From Epiperipatus broadwayi (lineage: Eukaryota; Onychophora; Udeonychophora; Euonychophora; Peripatidae), in NCBI GenBank assembly GCA_028023455.1, contig JAQFVV010012422.1, forward strand, positions 10,198,337 to 10,262,336: a DNA stretch of 64,000 nt. Reading direction: 5' to 3'. This document shows positions 26,618 to 38,875 of this stretch, in pieces. The position numbers and the translations under genes were made by a program. The notes below the pieces were generated by a model. That model did no database searches. It worked only from the letters and a program-made list of their open reading frames with translations, and had not been told where the DNA came from. How positions within the stretch are numbered: position 1 is the first letter of the stretch; every line of letters begins with the position of its first letter.

Positions 26618-29524
26618 TTCAGTTGTTATAAAAAAAAAATGAAACATCGCTTTTCTTATATTGAGGACCACAGGATCATCGGGGAATTTAACGCTGGATT
26701 CCAAACAGCAAGCAACTGTAAAGGATGAACTTTTCTAAAACAGTAAGAAGTATATAACAAATGAACATTTCTAAAACCGTAAGCACGTTATGAACTTAAA
26801 TGAATATTAATTTGAAAACACTAAGAACTCTAAAATATAAACTTTCCCAGTATTTAATTTATAGAAATAGAATCATTTCTGACCAACTTAATTTATTAAT
26901 AAGTAATTTAATTTGATGTATTTCTTTTTTAAAAATCATTTCCATTTATTTTTTTGTTCTTTTAAGTTTTATTTATGATTTTTGTTTTTCATTAAACTAA
27001 ATTATATAAATGTTAAACTTAAGTTGGGTGTGAATGGCTATATAGATTTGTAAACTTTTATTAGGGGAGAGTAATCTTAGGTTATTCATTTTGTAGTTGA
27101 ATTAGGTCAATGGCTTGGATATATTGGTGTAATTAGTAGATGTAGTACAAGGTTCACTATGTGGAGAATCGAATTATATGCCGCACAACCCCTTTTTCCT
27201 ATGGAATGCGATTGTAAGTCAGCAAAAATGACCGCAGTCCTTTCCTATGGAGTTTTTTTATTGCTCTTCTCGTCAGATAGATGTAGTATTCCTATCTGGA
27301 TGAGAGCCAATTTCTTCTCTTAACCCTGCTGCTCAGATGCACATTTCTGACAGTATGGTATTTTGTGTTGTCATATTCGTATTGCATTGAATACATCGAT
27401 ATATCAGATAGATTAAAGTTGGTTTAGCTATGAGCTTTTGGCCTAAGGTTAAATAAGGATAGAATATTTTCTTTTCAAATGCAAATCTATCTAGTCTATT
27501 CATACTCGACACTCTAAATAAAAATGCATTAAATTTAAGTTGGGTATAGACGCTTGCATGGATTCATTATCGGTTAATTATGTTTTTGGTTTTCATATTT
27601 GATCAAAATATATAGACATTCGGTAAATAATGATACCTTACGGTGAGTATCTAAAATGTATTTATTCAGATGTCTTTTAAGTTATTGGTGTCAATGCGGC
27701 ATCTTATGATGAATGCCATTGGGTTTCTTATAAATTTCCCTCTGTATTTCCATCAATGACTTTATATTTTGATCGTTTATGTTTATTTTGAAATGTTTTT
27801 AACTGTGTAATCTATACTCAACATTTATAAAACAAACTTTTTTAAATCCATCTGTGCCAACTTATAAAAATTAAAATGTAAATTAAAATCTAAAATCAAA
27901 GTTAAAAATGTAAGTTAAATTTTAAAATGTAAAACATACTAAAGTAATAATGCTAAATTTTATATATATGTGCGTAAATAAATGTTTGTGTGTTAATTAC
28001 TGGCAGTTGCTTATTTTATTCTTTTTTTAAAAATATTCTTGGATAAAAATTTATTATAAAATATAAATCTCTGCTACTCCACTAAGCTAGTGACAATGGG
28101 CTAATGACCGGAATCAAAATGTATAATATAAAAATTTTTTTTAACTTACGTATTTGCCTACTATATAAATTTTCTAGGTTCAAATGCCTAGTGAAACCCT
28201 GTAGTGTAGATACGTTAAGTCTCCTATTCTCTCCAATTGTTATAATATATATATAATGTAACTGTTTTTTTATTATACTAATATTAGAGGTATATTTAAA
28301 TTTTATGTGATCATCTATTTATATTTAACCTTTTTTTCCCCTTCGCTATTCCTCATTGCTAAAATGTTATGTTTCTTATTCCATTGCAGTGTAAGTTAAA
28401 AGTTAATTTTTATTTAAAAAGATCTTTCCAATTCAACTTCTGTCTGTAAATTAAATATTAGTAAGTTTCCTTTGTTTGCCAACTTGATCTCCTCAATAAT
28501 GCCTTTTGTCTGCCTTTAGCCCCATATGTATATCTTATTTAATTATACATGTCTTAAATATTTAAAATTGTTTTTAAACACAAAGCAATTAGAAAATGCT
28601 TTGTGAAAGATTTTTTTATTGTGCTTTATCGAGGGGATTCGAGTTAATAATTTTATTGAAGTTGGGTAGAAATAGACTTAGACTGCAAAATCTTATATGA
28701 TTACTATCCGCCTTTATTGTCTAGTTTTTTATCATAAATCAATCGGGGAATAGCGGAGGTAATTAAAACATTCCTAATATTTTAAAATGTCATTTATTAA
28801 AATATATTATTTAATCTAACAGCTTAAGTTTTCTAATTTTATTTCAATCCTTTATTTTACTTTTCCAATGATCCAGGCACGCACAAACACTTATTTCATA
28901 TTACATTTTTTATGCACATTTAACTTCATTAGTTCCATAAGTATTCTTGTCCATTGTCTCTCCCTGATGCTAAGCTTTGGGCCAGGTGAGAAAATACTTT
29001 ATGCATGTCTTAGATAATGTTGTTGGTTCATGATTAGACTCGATAATAGGTGAAGAGGGCAGAGGTCATAGTATTCTTGATTTAATATCTCGCGTATGGG
29101 TGGCCTCGAGATACTTTCGCCTAGTATTCGAACTGAGTTAAACCAACATATATCATCTGACTGGCACAATAGCAATATGATCTGTAATGTCATTACAGAA
29201 GGTAAAAAAAAACTCTTTAAAATAAATACATAATTAAACATTAAGTATTTTTATTTAGTATTATCCTGTATAATAATTTGGTGCTACACAAAATATATTT
29301 ATCAATTGTTGATTCTGCTTTTTTTTTTTCAATTTAGAGATAAATGCCTATATATTTTGAATCATATAGCATTGCATATTCATTTATCAAATAATATTGG
29401 AAGGCTATCTTTACTTTTATGGGCAAGATACTAGTAAAAATTCTGAGCTTATTTTGAAATGTCATCCAAAACATTTTGACTCCAGTTTACACTTTTCCTT
29501 ATGAGTGTGTCAAAATTCTTACAG

Positions 29525-29711
29525 ATAATGTTAACATTAAAAAAAAACCCACATGAAACAGTAATTAATTTCGTTTCAGAATTAAGTTTGAGCAGTCAAT
29601 ACTTACTATACTTATATCTTCAGATTATTGATAAATGTTTATCCTCTTTAATAACCATAAATGATACTAGTGTATTTTTCTGTCTACCAAAATCTACATC
29701 CCATATTTTTG
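29525..29711 (+). CDS. Low-confidence exon candidate
   Basis: An open frame follows the acceptor-like TTCTTACAG and reaches GTAAAT after CATATTTTTG; it stays open to 29764. The peptide contains NPHETVINFVSELSLSSQ and VFFCLPKSTSHIFG, less biased than random AT-rich translation. It lies in unique sequence between L2 and the next element. With the GTAAAT donor it would be phase 0/1, which does not join directly to 37268 (phase 0), so an extra exon, another donor or a different gene would be needed. I do not recognise the peptide. Confidence 0.25.
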
Positions 29712-29872
29712 GTAAATATACAGTTTCAGGGGCATTAAAAGTGACTGATATAAAATGTATTTAATACCAGTATTTAGAGGTTTTTTTTTTATTAATGTTA
29801 TTTTAAAAAAAATTAAAAATGTGTAAAAATTAATTACAATTTTTTTTTTCAAGTTTTTATTATCATATATAT

Positions 29873-32085
29873 ATTGTAACGAGCACAGACGTTCGTTACA
29901 TTGTTGTTTTTTTTTTTTATTTATTAAACATGAAAGTAAATTAAAAAGTTCGCATTTAAAAATTTTCTTTAAGAATTAAAAATTGAAATTAAATATCAAC
30001 TTAAACTCTTATATATTAAATCGCACAGATAATGAAAAATTATTAAAATAAAAATTTATTAAAGAAAAAGTATTTTAAAACTAAATTTTAAAAAGATTTG
30101 GAGATAAAATTATATCTTTAAATTTATCTTTAAACATATTTTTGATTTGGAAAACAGGTTAATTAATCAGAAATGGAAATGATTGTTAATTAGTTAAATG
30201 TAAACCAGCCTTGGCATTTAAATGTAAAAACACCGGTCAGATAAGAAAACAATAGAAACTTTCAGCAAATGAAATAAATCCATTTGGAAATCGGACCTCA
30301 ACGAAAAGGATCATCTCATTGATGACGTAATGTTAAGTCAATCCTTCGAATACGTATAAAAGGAAAAATTTTGGAAATTATTAATTAGTGACTAGTTATT
30401 GATGATTATTACGATGTAACAGCTAGGTGTTAGTGCTGAGGGGATTGAAAAAGACGCACAGCTTCAATCCCTTCAGTTCTGTTAAGAAAGGAAGAAAAAT
30501 GAGCCATCGTTTCTACATTGAGGACCAACTACACTAAAAAAATCTCCGGATGGATAAATAAATCGGCCAACAGGATACCAATCTTCGGACGACGTGGGAA
30601 TTCACGTTCAAACGGCAAGGAATATATGAAGATGAACTATTTAAATAACCGTAAGAACTTTAAAATTTATGAACAGTAAATTAAAAACTTTCCAGATTTA
30701 AATAATTGCAATATTATTCTATCTGACCAACATTATTTATTAATTAGTTATAATTTTATTTAATGTATTTATTTTGTAAAATCATTTCCATTTATTTATT
30801 TTTTGTTCTTTAAGTTTTATTATGATTTTTGTTTTCCGTTAAGTTAAATTATATAAATGTTAAACTTAAGTCGGGCGTGAATGGCTGTATAGATTTGTAA
30901 AGTTATATTAGGGGAGGGTAATCTTAGGTTATTTGTTTCGTGGTTAAATTGGGTCAATGGATTGGATATATTGGTGTGATTAGTAGATGTAATATTGATT
31001 CGCCACGGGCAGAATCGCTTCATACGCCGCACACTTCCGTTTGCCTATGGAAGGAATTATAAGTCGGATACCGCAGTTCCTTTCTATGGAGTTTTTTGTT
31101 TTATTGCTCTTCTTTAGAGATAGATGTAATATTCCTATCTCATAAGAGGCAATTTCTTCTTTTAACCTTTTGTGCTGTCGTATTTTATTACATTGAATAC
31201 ATCGATATATCAGATGAATTGATGCCAGTTTGACTACGAATTTTAGCCTAAGGTTAAATAGGGATAGAATATTTTAATTTCAATGCAAATCTATGTAGTA
31301 TTCATGCTCGACCCTAAATAAAAATGCATTAAATTTAAGTTGTTTATAGATGCTTGCATGGATTGTTTATCGGTTAACTATGTTTTGCGTTTTCATATTT
31401 GATCAAAATATATAGACATTCGATAAATAATGATACCTTACGGTGAGTATCTAAAATGTATTTATTCGGATGTCTTTTAAGTTATTGGTGACAATGCAAG
31501 TATCTTATGGTGAATACTATTGGGTTACATATAAATTTCCCTCCGCAATTGTCAGTAATCAATAATTTTATATTTTGATCGCTTATGTTTACTTTGGAAT
31601 GTTTTTAACCGTGTAATCTATGTAACCGATCTATAGCAACTTATTATAACAAGCTTTTATAATCCCATCTGTGCGAACTTAATTAAAATGTAAACTTATA
31701 ATATAATAGAAATTAAAATGTAAATTAAAATCTAAGGTAAAGTTAAAAATAATGTTAAAATGTAAAACTAATACTAAAATAATTTTAAATCTTATATATA
31801 TGTGCATAAATAAATGTTTGTATGTTAATTACTGGCAGTGGCTTATTTTATTCCTTTTTTTATATATACTCTTAGATTATCTTATTAAATCTCTGCTATT
31901 CCACTGAGCTAGTGACATGGGCTAACGACCGGAATCAAAATTTAAAAAAAAAAAAAAAAAATTTTTTTTTTTTTTGACTTACGTATCTGCCTACTTTATA
32001 AATTTTTCTAGGTTCAAATGCCTAGATGGCGCCCCGTAGTGCAGATTACATAAGTCACATTCTCCGGATCGTTACAATATATATA
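29873..32085. mobile_element. Single copy of the TA-site element family
   Basis: Left end ATTGTAACGAGCACAG then TTCGTTAC; right end GGATCGTTACAAT, both within (TA)n, giving inverted termini TTGTAACGA/TCGTTACAA. From about 30000 to 32050 it aligns with the right arm of the palindrome (26171-28246). Shared blocks include TAGGGGAGGGTAATCTTAGG, ATACATCGATATATCAGAT and the hairpin at 30441-30471. A poly(A)/poly(T) run at 31948-31974 marks a palindromic low-complexity site. The frame 30844-31032 on minus is a shadow of conserved non-coding sequence. No transposase was found. Confidence 0.8.
30441..30471. repeat. Conserved internal hairpin
   Basis: GGGGATTGAAAAAGACGCAC followed by AGCTTCAATCCC; stem bases are kept although the loop has changed. 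Confidence 0.7.
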
Positions 32086-34199
32086 TATATTATTAATGAT
32101 AATAAATAAAAAGCAAATATTATAATGTGCAAATGTTGATGCCTATATATATATATATATATAAAAACAGTAGTCAAATATCCTCATTTATGAATGCATA
32201 TAAAGACATTTCATATATTTTTATTTTATTTTTAGTTTAATAAGTTAATCAAATATTCTCACTTACCCATCTGTATAAATAATGCATATAAAGGCGTTTC
32301 ATATATTTTTTTAATTTTTACATTAATAAGTTGAAGTCTGCATTAATAGATATAATCTGACACTTTACATTTTTTTTTTTTTAAATACAAAAAAATATTA
32401 ATAAATAAAGTGTAAATGTTGTAATTAATTTGTACACATTTTTTTAAAAATAATACTAATATATATATATCATTAGGGAACAACAAAATCTAGCATGAAC
32501 TTTGACTCTTTAATAAAAATAACTTATGAAATATAAATTTGTGAAACAATACTGTAAAACTTATTCTTATATGTAAAATATAATATAATAAACTTATACA
32601 TTCAATCCATATCAGCCCCTTAGGCAGAGAAGAATAATATCCTGAGGATAACCTATGACCAAGTCAGAGCTATATATATCAGATATATAGCTATGACTAC
32701 ATTTCAAGGGCCCAGATCTTCTCGACTGCAAAATTCAACGCCTATCATTCAAAGCATTTTTTTGTTTCAGAGTAAAATCTTGGTGCCAGTTAGCTATGAG
32801 AACTAAGGTGCTTTGAATGATGGCAATCTAATTTAGTGCCTAAGAAATCCCAACTAGCTCAATCAAAAGGATATTATAATGTACTGTTACTTTATTTAGT
32901 AGTAAAACAATTGACCAACAAAATATAAATTTTAAAGACAATTTATTTTAACTAAATATTTATTATTGTAAATTTTAAACTACTTTTATAAAATCTTAAT
33001 TAAATTAAAGAATAATTTATAGTAACATTATAATAAGATATACAATAGCAATATAATTCAGCATTCAAAATAATTACAAGCATTCAAACATGCATATCAA
33101 CAGTTCATTTTATGTGGTTATGGAGTTCATTTATTAACTGAGTCTGGGAGGCTTCAGCATTAGCAATGGCTACATTAATATCAGAAATGGAATAAGAAAA
33201 GTTATTCATTACTTATAGGATTTTGGACATTCTTGCTGTTTGCTGCTTCATGTGAATTTTTCCAACTGGTTGGATTTGAGGTTTTTGTGGAGGTTCCTAT
33301 CATTGCTATTCATAGTACTATTATTCAAGACAGCTAGATGTCTCTGGTAGTTTCAAGTTATTAGGCAGGCATCACTTTTGTCAGGCAGGTTGTTGATTTT
33401 TTTTATCAGACTAAGGTTGGAGTCTGGCCATATGCTTCTAATGGGTGTTAACACTGCATTGTCATGACACCACTAATTCTGGATATGTGATAGACTGATT
33501 GTAAAAACTCAACTGATTGAAGAACTGATTGACTGACTGAATCTGATTCTCTCTATTTATATGATGACCTGATGTCACTTTGTTAATTAGTCTTTATATC
33601 CACCAGCTATATCCATTGTTGAAATTCATCCACTGTTTTTTGATTAAATTCTGATAAGATTTTAATCCTGTTTTCAGTTGGTAGCTATTGCTAATTCTGT
33701 TGTTTGTGGATTTTTTAATTAGTAGCCATTGCTAATTCTGTTTTTTAATTTTTAACTTTTATATATCATTTTATTAACATGCACACATTTTACTATACTT
33801 CTTTATTTTTTTAAAAATTAACTCATTATAAACAATCTTATTTATTTCAAATAAATGGGAAGAGATTTTTCTTTTTCTTTAACTTAAATGAAAGAGAAAA
33901 TACTTTTAATTTTTTAAAAAAGAGATTTATTATTTAACTGTTATAACTTTAACTTTTCTTTAACTTCTCTCCCCCTTAAACTTTTATAGATTACTTTCTT
34001 TTAGCCACTGCATTTTTTTTAAACTAACAATAATAAAAAACTCTTTAAACTTTTATAAATGTATTTATTTCAAACAAAATGTTTTTCTTTGTTTTTAATT
34101 CAATTATTTATGGACAACTTATTGATTTTATTACTTCTGTGTTATTTATGAAAATATCTTACTTTAATCAATTTTAGACAAAAATTATTATATGTACAG
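32086..34199. other. AT-rich stretch with two notable patches
   Basis: Mostly low-complexity. Contains nested inverted repeats (32663-32822, separate entry) and a GC-richer patch at about 33100-33470 that reads on minus as short broken frames (for example SDINVAIANAEASQTQ, and NPTSWKNSHEAANS in another frame). A decayed transposon gene is possible, but I cannot name it. Confidence 0.4.
32663..32822. repeat. Two nearby inverted repeats
   Basis: GTCAGAGCTATATAT pairs with ATATATAGCTATGAC (32663-32697), and CTATCATTCAAAGCA pairs with TGCTTTGAATGATGG (about 32743-32823) across a ~50 nt loop. No ribozyme core (CTGANGA/GAAA) is present. Confidence 0.6.
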
Positions 34200-34253
34200 C
34201 TAAGATAGCAGTACAATATATATATATATATATATATTGTACTCCTATCTTAG
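34200..34253. repeat. Inverted repeat around (TA)n
   Basis: CTAAGATAGCAGTACAATA and TATTGTACTCCTATCTTAG flank a (TA)n core and can form a cruciform or hairpin. It could be the smallest relic of a TA-site element. Confidence 0.75.
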
Positions 34254-37200
34254 TATAAGACATTTCCTATCCAACATTTTTATGCCCCAAAATTGTATAT
34301 TCATCAAAAATACAGATTGCAGAGTTTGGTAGACAGGAAAATGTACAAGTACTCTAGAAATTAATCTGGGAATTTAAAATAACCCACTATCTACTGGCTT
34401 TTGATTGCTTGGAGTTACACTGAATGGCTCTAGAATGAACTAAAAAGTAGTGGATAATTCTTTTTAGTGTGAATGGTAAGGGTAAACAAGAAAAGTTATG
34501 TTAAATTATAGAATGTAAAATGACTATTATAAGAATTTTTTAATATTATTTATATAGCTGCTTAGGATATTTAAGCACCAATATTTCAAACAGAGTACAG
34601 TAGTTTTTTTTTAAATGATCAAACCAAATTGATTATTTTATCCACATAGAATCAATTCAGAAATTTAAAGGTACTAAAAATTTAAACTGCTTGTGGCAAT
34701 TAAAATATTATAAAAGCTATTTTACCTATTCACATTTTTAATGGTATTGAATTTTAATCATTGTTATTTATTGATCATCTTAATTTGCTATTAGAATTTT
34801 ATCCAATTAAGCTTGAAGCTTTATTTTTTACATAGATTATAATATCTTTAAATCTATTAAAATATTTGATGTAATAAACTCATTTGCAACTTTTAGTTCC
34901 ATTCAAATTTTCAGATTCATATTCTTATTGGCTTATGTAAAAATAGATTTGAAATTTCATAAAATTAAAAAAAAATTATAATAAATAATAAACATTATAT
35001 ACAACTATATAAATACATTAATAATAATTACACATAAAAAACCCTTTTTTGGTATACAGTTTTATGCTCTTTTCAAATATTAATCATTTATTTTAACCAA
35101 TTATTGCAGATAGAACACCATATAGTGTTTTATAATGGAAGTAAAATAACTATAATTACATGATGTTCTATCTGTAATAATTGGTTAATATTAAAATAGA
35201 TAATTAGCATTTGAAAAGAGCATGAAACCATGTGTCAAAAAAGGCTTTTTATATATAATTATTATAAATATGTATGTATATATGATTTTTATTATTTATT
35301 GTAATTTATATAAAAGAACAGCATGATACATTTTATTTATTTTCATTTTTAATGATTTTTAAAAATTTTCAATTTTTACAAACAATATAAAATGAGACGT
35401 TAAAATTGTACAATATTCTAAATTTTATTGAGTTGAATATTTAGATAAGCTGAAGTATACTCTTCTTGTAAATTAAAATAAAAATTATATCTGAAAGAAA
35501 TTAGATACAATTAGAAAAAAAATATTATTTTAAAAACATCTGCCAATTATAAATTTAAAATTACCAAAGGAAAAATAATTTTTTAAAATTTATTTTAGTT
35601 TATTACTAAAACTTTTAAATTAATACCTAAACCCTTGTTTATTTTAAAAATATTAACATGCATAAGGATTGCAGAATATTAAATCTTTACCTGAATGATA
35701 CTATGTTACTTTTTGTAACTATGATTCCAAGTGTAGTAATAGATTGGCAAACTCAACAGGTAAAGGTTCTTAAACTATAGCTGAGTTCTGTTGCTAGTGC
35801 TCAAATATGATCCTCCTAAGAAATAATCCAATGGGTTATCTTTTTTAAGACTGTGTCTATAGAGTTTATTGATAATCAACTAATTAGCTTGTTGCATTGT
35901 AACTTATTTTAATGACTTGGAGGATACATTATAAAGTATTCAATAAATCCTGAATTTAAAAACTCCAGAAGTAAGAAGGACTTTATTTCAGTAAACTGAG
36001 AAAGCATATCTTTTATTTTATTCTAAATTTCCTTTACCTGAATGTATTCTTACAGTTCAGGGAGTGACTTTAAAATGCACCATAATTATTTTTAGCTGCA
36101 ATCCTGCTGAAAAAAAGAATACTTTTAATCTTCTAATAATTACTTCAATAATGCAATGAAAAACTTTGGGAAGAGAAAGCACAAGAAATTATATTTGGCC
36201 ATAGTCTAATTAAATTTTTTGATTGGCTATATAGTTTAATAGTTTACAAATTATTGTTCATGGTATTCCATGATATTATTTATGCTTTAACTTATCAAAT
36301 GGCATCCATTTTATACCTATCATCTCAGTATGACAATTCTTCCTGAAAGTGATGATGATAATAAACAAGATAATTATTATTGATTTAATAAATATTGTGC
36401 TGATGAATAAGCAAGAAACTGACTTACTGGAAGCCAATTTTTATCTCTTTTTATCTCAAATCTATTTGTGCAGTCAGTGAAATAATGAACCATTACAGTC
36501 AAAACAAGATGCAAATTTACCAACATTTATAATCACTGCCACTATGAATAAATTGCTAACAAAGCAATTGTCACCAGCAGACACTACCAAACTGATTACA
36601 ATATAGCTATCAAAGCTATTGTAATTTGATTGCATGCTGATAGCCAAGCATCTTCAACTTGGTTACATTGAAGTAATCAACTTTATTGATGCAGTTATAA
36701 TAAAATAATTTAAATGATGATGTGTTAAGATATTAATGGAATGTTTGATTAGTAAGATCAAAAATATAACTATAAATCTGAAATCTTATTTTAAAAAAAG
36801 ATAGGTGATTATTAGATTATGGAGAATAAAATGTAGTTTAAAATGAGTAATTAGTACTAATGAATATAGATTATTTTAAATTATAATACAAACATTAAAA
36901 TATATATTTTTAAATTATAAAATGAGTTAAATAACTATTGATTTATGCCATATTATTACAATCATAGTGATAAATAGACAAAAAGACAAATGTGATAAGA
37001 ACTGATTAATTAAGGGAAGACACAAGGTCATTGCATTAAGTTTATACTAATTTATATCAGTCATATAGAAAGTATTTTTAAATTTATTTTACTTATGAAG
37101 ATTCAATTATTTATGTGTGTTTATCAACTACTTCTTGTTTGGAGTGGAGAAGTAAAAGAGACAGCAAAAGTTTTGCTTGCCTTGAGAGCCAAAATAGCTC

Positions 37201-37267
37201 ACTGTGACTTTACATATTAACAATAAAATATTTTTAGATGTATAATAAAATAATCTTATTCTTTCAG
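34254..37267. other. AT-rich stretch, no convincing gene
   Basis: Contains the MITE at 35036-35250. A weak exon-like frame near 35674-35760 was considered and rejected. Otherwise low-complexity, with scattered GATGATGATAATAA microsatellite-like runs near 36340. Confidence 0.4.
35036..35250. mobile_element. ~215 bp MITE with ~90 bp inverted arms
   Basis: The left arm begins AAAAACCCTTTTTTGG and includes TATGCTCTTTTCAAAT and AACCAATTATTGCAGATAGA; the right arm is its complement ending GTCAAAAAAGGCTTTTT. The centre is about 35 nt. Arms differ by several substitutions and small indels. Size and structure fit a MITE; the family was not identified. Confidence 0.75.
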
Positions 37268-37419
37268 TATTTGAAACCAATATTAAGTACAGTTAGAAGA
37301 TTGAAAAATAATCTTAAAGAAGAAGGGGAAAACATAAAGAGGTCTGAAATTGTCATACTGAAGAAGGATGTAGCCCACACAGTTGAAAGTCTTAGTCAGT
37401 ACTCTGATAAGATACAAAA
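37268..37419 (+). CDS. Candidate internal exon 2 of the unidentified large gene
   Basis: 152 nt: 50 open codons plus 2 nt. The acceptor is TTATTCTTTCAG and the donor GTAAGA, both strong. The peptide starts YLKPILSTVRRLKNNL, then KEEGENIKRSEIVILKK and AHTVESLSQYSDKIQ; it is charged and helical, possibly coiled-coil. It is noticeably richer in G, C and third-position variation than flanking DNA. The frame enters at phase 0, fitting exon 10332-10436, and leaves with two bases (AA), fitting the single base at the start of 54585-54702. Also open upstream to an in-frame ATG at 37238, but that lies before the acceptor. No family recognised. Confidence 0.65.
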
Positions 37420-38500
37420 GTAAGATTTATTTACATATTACTTTTTATAACAAGTAATATTCTAAAAATTTATTTTTATTTAGATAAATAATATACTTTT
37501 TAAAAATTTCAGCAGTAAAATGTGTTTATGAAAGTGATATACATATATTTTTTTTTTTAAAAAAAAAAAATTGAATGTGAGTGGCTCTTGAATAGTCATA
37601 AAAAATCTTTTATGAATGTATGTCCACATCTGGCACATAAGCCTAATTTCTGTTTTATTTTTTAATGATTTTTTTAAATAAGGAAATACATTTTTCTCAA
37701 ATCTTCATAGAAACTGTTTTTTTTTTAATAATTAATAAAAAAAAATCGCTGATTTGCTGTGCAGAAGATCCTATGATATTTGATTAACAGAATCCCAGCT
37801 TGAGCCTTGATACAAAAATTATATTATGGAGTTAAACTGTATAAGACTATAATAATTAATTAAATTGTAATAGCTATTCATTCATATGTTGTGTTATTTT
37901 ACTTTTAGAAAAATTAATTTATGATTGCAACTTTTTTTTATTCTCCAGCTAAAAAAAACTAGGTACATGTTTGCAATCAAGAATAGTTGATTATCTGATA
38001 AAATCTTAATATTATACAAGAGATCTTCAATTACCACTTGGATTTAAATTAGTATATTATAAAGTGATCTTTTGTTTGATTATCTTATTATATTTGGATT
38101 ATTAATTTATTTGAGAAATCAAAAGTGGTGATTAGCCAAATTCCTTGACTACTTTATATGAGCAAAAGATTTGCACTCACTTATCCAGTAACCCAACTGT
38201 ACTTTCTTTATACTATCCAAAATAATAATTCATATTCAAAAAATCCTGAGGTTTTGAACCAAAGATAACTTGATTATATAATTATATAAAGTACATATTA
38301 TCTAAGTAATCTCAGTTTATGCTAACTATATATACCTTTGACATTTTGGCAAGAGTGATATACACAAGGCATAATCAATTTTTTTTTATACAGTGGGTTT
38401 CTTGAAATATTGCGATCATATATTGACAAAAAATTTTAAATCATACAGAATATTATCCTATTTCTTTTTTTAAACAATATCCTCTTTTATATATATATAT
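37420..38500. other. Probable intron, no gene seen
   Basis: Starts with the donor GTAAGA of the exon ending at 37419. AT-rich, with a poly(T)/poly(A) junction near 37550-37570; nothing else was recognised. Confidence 0.45.
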
Positions 38501-38595
38501 AAACACAGAATTACTTCTATAAAAAAAGCTTTTATATTTCAACCAGTAGACTGGTTGAAATATAAACGCTTTTTTATAGAAATAATTCTGTGTTT
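38501..38595. mobile_element. 95 bp near-perfect palindrome
   Basis: Arms of 46-47 bp (AAACACAGAATTACTTCTAT...TTTCAACCAGT and complement) meet around AG at 38548-38549, following a (TA)n run. MITE-like or a hairpin relic. Confidence 0.7.
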
Positions 38596-38656
38596 TTATT
38601 GTTTTTATTTTTCCTCTAGTTAGTTTGTATATTTATTATTTTCATATATATATATA

Positions 38657-38875
38657 TTCTCACTGAAATTGAATATGTAAACATAATCAACTTAATTAGC
38701 AACTATATATTTTTAATCATACATTTATTTCCATCTAATCGACTTTCGTTCAAAATTGAATCTTATCAAGATGTTCAATTTTGAACAAAAAACGATTAGA
38801 TGAAAATAAATATATGATTAAAATATATAGTTGTCTACTAAGTTGATTATGTCTACATATTCAATTCAGTGAGAA
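38657..38875. mobile_element. ~219 bp MITE with ~100 bp arms
   Basis: The left arm starts TTCTCACTGAAATTGAATAT; the right arm ends ATATTCAATTCAGTGAGAA. The centre is near 38764-38772, within GTTCAAAATTGAAT...ATGTTCAATTTTGAAC. It is flanked on the left by (TA)n. Arms differ at a few positions only. Confidence 0.8.

Larger units (their letters stand above)
24071..28246. mobile_element. 4.2 kb foldback (palindromic) element, two family copies head to head
   Basis: Left arm (24071-26155) and right arm (26171-28246) are inverted copies along nearly their full ~2.08 kb, separated by a ~15 nt loop at 26156-26170. Outer ends read TTATAACAATCTGG...CTCTCCAATTGTTATAA inside (TA)n. Each arm is a copy of the family seen singly at 29873-32085 and 47895-49800, joined at the end that in single copies carries GTAACG...CGTTAC. 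Each arm holds the GGGATTGAAAG...CTTTCAATCCC hairpin. ORFs such as 26495-26728 cover conserved non-coding blocks, and no transposase is recognisable. The uninterrupted 5' LTR of L2 gives the pre-insertion sequence; the duplication is TA-type and ambiguous in length. Confidence 0.85.
16707..29168 (+). mobile_element. LTR-type retroelement (element L2) with nested insertion
   Basis: Direct repeats of ~2.03 kb flank an internal region in the order leader (18739-21666), gag fragment (21667-21936), integrase C-terminus (22337-22489). The 3' repeat begins TGTTAAG and both repeats end in ACA, the normal TG...CA pattern. Protease, RT, RNase H and most of integrase are missing, so this is an internally deleted, non-autonomous copy. 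The 3' repeat is split by a 4.2 kb palindromic element at 24071-28246. The 5-bp sequences just outside the two LTRs do not match, so no target duplication is confirmed. An unusually long leader precedes gag, as in L1. Confidence 0.7.
22971..29168 (+). repeat. L2 3' LTR, split by palindrome
   Basis: Left part 22971-24070 and right part 28247-29168 together reproduce 16707-18738. It begins TGTTAAGATT and ends GGCACA. No purine-rich primer tract is obvious immediately upstream. Confidence 0.85.

Noticed and set aside
26495-26728. ORF of 77 codons in the palindrome right arm
   Set aside because: The frame is not kept in the homologous blocks at 25700, 30400 and 49200, and it runs through the conserved hairpin.
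35674-35760. Exon-like frame ending CAG/GTAAAG
   Set aside because: The donor is good, but the acceptor has no pyrimidine tract and the phase does not join exon 10332-10436 directly; left out as unsupported.
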